A stretch of DNA of 9,001 bases from Cytophagales bacterium (GTDB lineage Bacteria > Bacteroidota > Bacteroidia > Cytophagales > Cyclobacteriaceae): NCBI GenBank assembly GCA_029262935.1, contig JAJCYK010000644.1:1-9001 (forward strand), read 5' to 3'. Shown here in pieces: positions 7,618 through 9,001 of the stretch. The notes under the pieces were generated by a model. That model made no database searches. It was not told where the DNA came from and saw only the letters and a program-made list of their open reading frames with translations. The number at the start of each line of letters is the position of its first letter. Position 1 is the first letter of the stretch. A program made the position numbers and the translations under genes.

Positions 7618-8607
7618 TTAAAAATCTTCGTCCAATGAAAATTTAGGAGATGAACTTTCTTCTTTGTTCATGACGCCAGCTTTCTGGTATTCTCCCACTC
7701 TTTTTTCAAAAAAGTTGGTCTTTCCTTGAAGTGAGATCATTTCCATAAAATCAAAAGGGTTGGTGGAATTATAGATTTTTCTACCGATTAATTCATTTAG
7801 TAACCTGTCAGCTACAAATTCAATATATTGACACATTAGCTCAGCATTCATGCCGATAAGATTTACTGGAAGAGCGTCTGTGACAAAGTCCTTCTCGATA
7901 GCCACTGCATCTTCAATGATCTCCAACACTCGCTCATCTGAGAGTTTGTTAATGGTGTGGTTCATGTAAAGCAAACAAGCAAAATCACAATGAAGTCCTT
8001 CATCCCTGGATATGAGTTCGTTAGAGAAGCTAAGCCCTGGCATTAAGCCACGCTTCTTTAACCAGAAGATAGAGCAAAAACTTCCTGAAAAGAAGATGCC
8101 TTCTACTGCTGCAAAGGCAATTAGGCGTTCTTGGAAATTTCCTTCATCAATCCACTTTAAAGCCCAATCGGCCTTCTTCTTCACACAATCCATAGTCTCA
8201 ATGGCGTTGAATAAGCGGTCTTTTTCTTGATTGTCCTTTACATAAGTATCGATCAAAAGTGAATAAGTTTCCGAATGGATGTTTTCAATGGCAATCTGAA
8301 AACCATAAAAGAACTTTGCTTCTGTATATTGTACCTCAGATACGAAGTGCTCGGCCAGGTTCTCATTGACAATGCCGTCGCTGGCAGCAAAGAACGCCAG
8401 AACATGAGTGATAAAGTGTCGCTCTCCATCGTTTAGTTTGTCCCAATCAGTAAGATCTTGACTTAGATCTATTTCCTCGGCAGTCCAAAAACTAGCTTCT
8501 GCCTTTTTGTAAAATTCCCAAATGTCATCATGTTTAATAGGAAATAGAACGAAACGACTGCTGTTCTCTTGCAATATCGGCTCTTCCACCGCTGATACAT
8601 TACTCAT
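7618..8607 (-). CDS. nrdB: Class I ribonucleotide reductase, small (beta, radical-bearing) subunit
   Basis: The R2 subunit houses the metal centre and tyrosyl radical needed by NrdA. The ferritin-like fold keeps all expected metal ligands: D47 ([12 protein letters not shown]), E108 and H111 ([10 protein letters not shown]), E169 ([10 protein letters not shown]), and E203 and H206 ([10 protein letters not shown]). The radical tyrosine is Y115, placing it among tyrosyl-radical enzymes rather than the Tyr-less class Ic. The segment from [14 protein letters not shown] through [14 protein letters not shown] is nearly identical to the mammalian R2 I remember, and the tail FSLDEDF resembles the eukaryotic FTLDADF peptide that docks on R1. 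The length (329) leaves no room for an N-terminal ATP-cone. The ATG at 8607 is fixed by an in-frame TGA 6 nt upstream. It is the first gene of an nrdB-nrdA operon. Confidence 0.98.
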   Translation of the reverse strand: MSNVSAVEEPILQENSSRFVLFPIKHDDIWEFYKKAEASFWTAEEIDLSQDLTDWDKLNDGERHFITHVLAFFAASDGIVNENLAEHFVSEVQYTEAKFFYGFQIAIENIHSETYSLLIDTYVKDNQEKDRLFNAIETMDCVKKKADWALKWIDEGNFQERLIAFAAVEGIFFSGSFCSIFWLKKRGLMPGLSFSNELISRDEGLHCDFACLLYMNHTINKLSDERVLEIIEDAVAIEKDFVTDALPVNLIGMNAELMCQYIEFVADRLLNELIGRKIYNSTNPFDFMEMISLQGKTNFFEKRVGEYQKAGVMNKEESSSPKFSLDEDF

Positions 8608-8619
8608 CCGTCAATTAGG

Positions 8620-8635
8620 GTTTAAATGTTTAAAC
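8620..8635. promoter_or_regulatory. 16-bp dyad next to the nrdB start (possible operator)
   Basis: GTTTAAA-TG-TTTAAAC has perfect 7-bp arms with a 2-bp spacer, and an overlapping perfect 10-bp palindrome TGTTTAAACA (8627-8636). It ends 13 nt before the nrdB start codon. The length matches an NrdR box but the sequence does not fit the ACACwATATATwGTGT-type consensus. No binding protein can be named. Confidence 0.35.
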
Positions 8636-8654
8636 AATCTATATTTTAAATAAC

Positions 8655-8700
8655 AAAAAAAGGTATCCGGCTGACTAATTAAAATCAGCTAAAACTTACC
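8655..8700 (-). terminator. Terminator-like leader hairpin upstream of nrdB
   Basis: On the minus strand GCTGATT (8683-8689) pairs with AGTCAGC (8670-8676) around a 6-nt loop (7 bp, one G-U). An outer GGTA/TACC pair (8697-8700 with 8662-8665) brings the stem to a run of seven T (8655-8661). It lies 47 nt before the nrdB start, as an attenuator would, but the stem is A+T-rich and weak. Confidence 0.35.
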
Positions 8701-8759
8701 AAAAAAACTGATTGACGTGTTGGATTGAAAGGACCAAAAATTACCAGCACGAACTCATA

Positions 8760-8791
8760 CAAATATTGTAAAATAGCGGGTAAAAGTCAAA
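8760..8791 (-). promoter_or_regulatory. Candidate nrdBA promoter
   Basis: Read on the minus strand this is TTTG (8791-8788), a 20-nt spacer, then AATATTTG (8767-8760). It matches the Bacteroidota TTTG-N19-21-TAnnTTTG pattern with one mismatch, the first base of the -7 box. It predicts a leader of about 145 nt. Confidence 0.45.
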
Positions 8792-8939
8792 GCCGATCCA
8801 ATGAATATTATCTGGGGAAAGGAGTAATTTTAGGGAAATAGATAGTATAACTTTTTGTGGATTAAAACATTGCAAGGATGGTGTCAAACAAAAACTTCAT
8901 AACGCCCAATGTTGAAAATAAATTAAATTTTTTTTCAAA

Positions 8940-8951
8940 GGTATTAATACC
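8940..8951. promoter_or_regulatory. 12-bp perfect palindrome upstream of the edge promoter
   Basis: GGTATTAATACC is a perfect palindrome ending 10 nt before the -33 element of the rightward promoter. Its left half also forms part of CAAAGGTA (8936-8943), an exact leftward -7 box that lacks a -33 partner. It may be an operator, but no regulator can be named. Confidence 0.3.
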
Positions 8952-8961
8952 CGGTTCATGG

Positions 8962-8992
8962 TTTGTAATCATTGATATTTCCATTATATTTG
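8962..8992 (+). promoter_or_regulatory. Strong Bacteroidota-type promoter for the next gene to the right
   Basis: TTTG (8962-8965), exactly 19 nt, then TATATTTG (8985-8992) matches the phylum consensus TTTG-N19-21-TAnnTTTG at every fixed base. Transcription would start at about position 9000 and run out of the window, so the driven gene is unknown. Confidence 0.7.
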
Positions 8993-9001
8993 CAGTCCGT
9001 T

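Larger units (their letters stand above)
8608..9001. other. Gene-free regulatory region upstream of nrdB
   Basis: No credible coding sequence or RNA gene is seen here. The region holds a candidate leftward promoter for nrdBA, a possible leader hairpin, a 16-bp dyad, a 12-bp palindrome and, at the right edge, a strong rightward promoter. About 8792-8935 is A+T-rich and shows nothing I can assign. Confidence 0.7.

Noticed and set aside
8608..8800. NrdR boxes or a cobalamin riboswitch controlling nrdBA
   Set aside because: No pair of ACACwATATATwGTGT-like sites and no cobalamin-box sequence could be found; only unrelated dyads are present.
8936..8943. CAAAGGTA as the main leftward nrdBA promoter
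   Set aside because: It is an exact -7 box but has no TTTG-type -33 element at the right distance; the site at 8760-8791 fits better overall.

Overview
The window looks like ordinary chromosomal DNA from a marine or environmental member of the Bacteroidota, probably a Flavobacteriia/Cytophagia-type bacterium. Three things point there. The outer-membrane receptor has the plug-domain wording typical of that phylum. Promoter-like sites follow the TTTG-N19/20-TAnnTTTG pattern rather than the sigma70 pattern. Start codons lack Shine-Dalgarno sequences at a usable distance. The DNA is moderately A+T-rich by eye. I see no insertion sequence, integrase, tRNA, rRNA or CRISPR array. This is core housekeeping DNA and I did not find a convincing new multi-gene system; the points worth following up are regulatory or structural details.

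Layout. Positions 2-1942 (+) hold the 3' part of a TonB-dependent receptor whose N-terminus lies outside the window. It meets prmC (1939-2841, -) tail to tail with a 4-nt stop-codon overlap. prmC (release-factor glutamine methyltransferase) is divergent from ribD (2858-3892, +; bifunctional riboflavin deaminase/reductase), with only 16 nt between the outermost start codons. ribD overlaps by 8 nt a GAF-fold free methionine-R-sulfoxide reductase (msrC type, 3885-4373). Next comes a BON-LysM protein of the Kbp/YgaU family (4454-4945). Two strong hairpin terminators (4949-4986 and 5072-5107) insulate this rightward block from the leftward nrd operon.

The leftward operon is nrdB (7618-8607) then nrdA (5162-7555), a complete class I ribonucleotide reductase with all expected catalytic residues. 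Its R2 closely resembles eukaryotic R2, and the ATP-cone sits on NrdA. The roughly 390-nt region upstream of nrdB holds no gene but is rich in signals: a candidate leftward promoter, an attenuator-like pair of alternative hairpins, a 16-bp dyad next to the nrdB start, a 12-bp palindrome, and at the right edge a near-perfect Bacteroidota promoter firing rightward into the next, unseen gene.

Functionally the genes cover nutrient uptake (receptor), translation termination (PrmC), flavin synthesis (RibD), repair of oxidised free methionine (fRMsr), probable potassium sensing or stress response (Kbp-like) and dNTP supply (NrdAB). Apart from nrdBA and the overlapping ribD-fRMsr pair, nothing indicates a common pathway. 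The most unusual single observation is a 19-bp-period tandem duplication across the nrdA stop codon, which copies the end encoding the redox-active cysteine tail.
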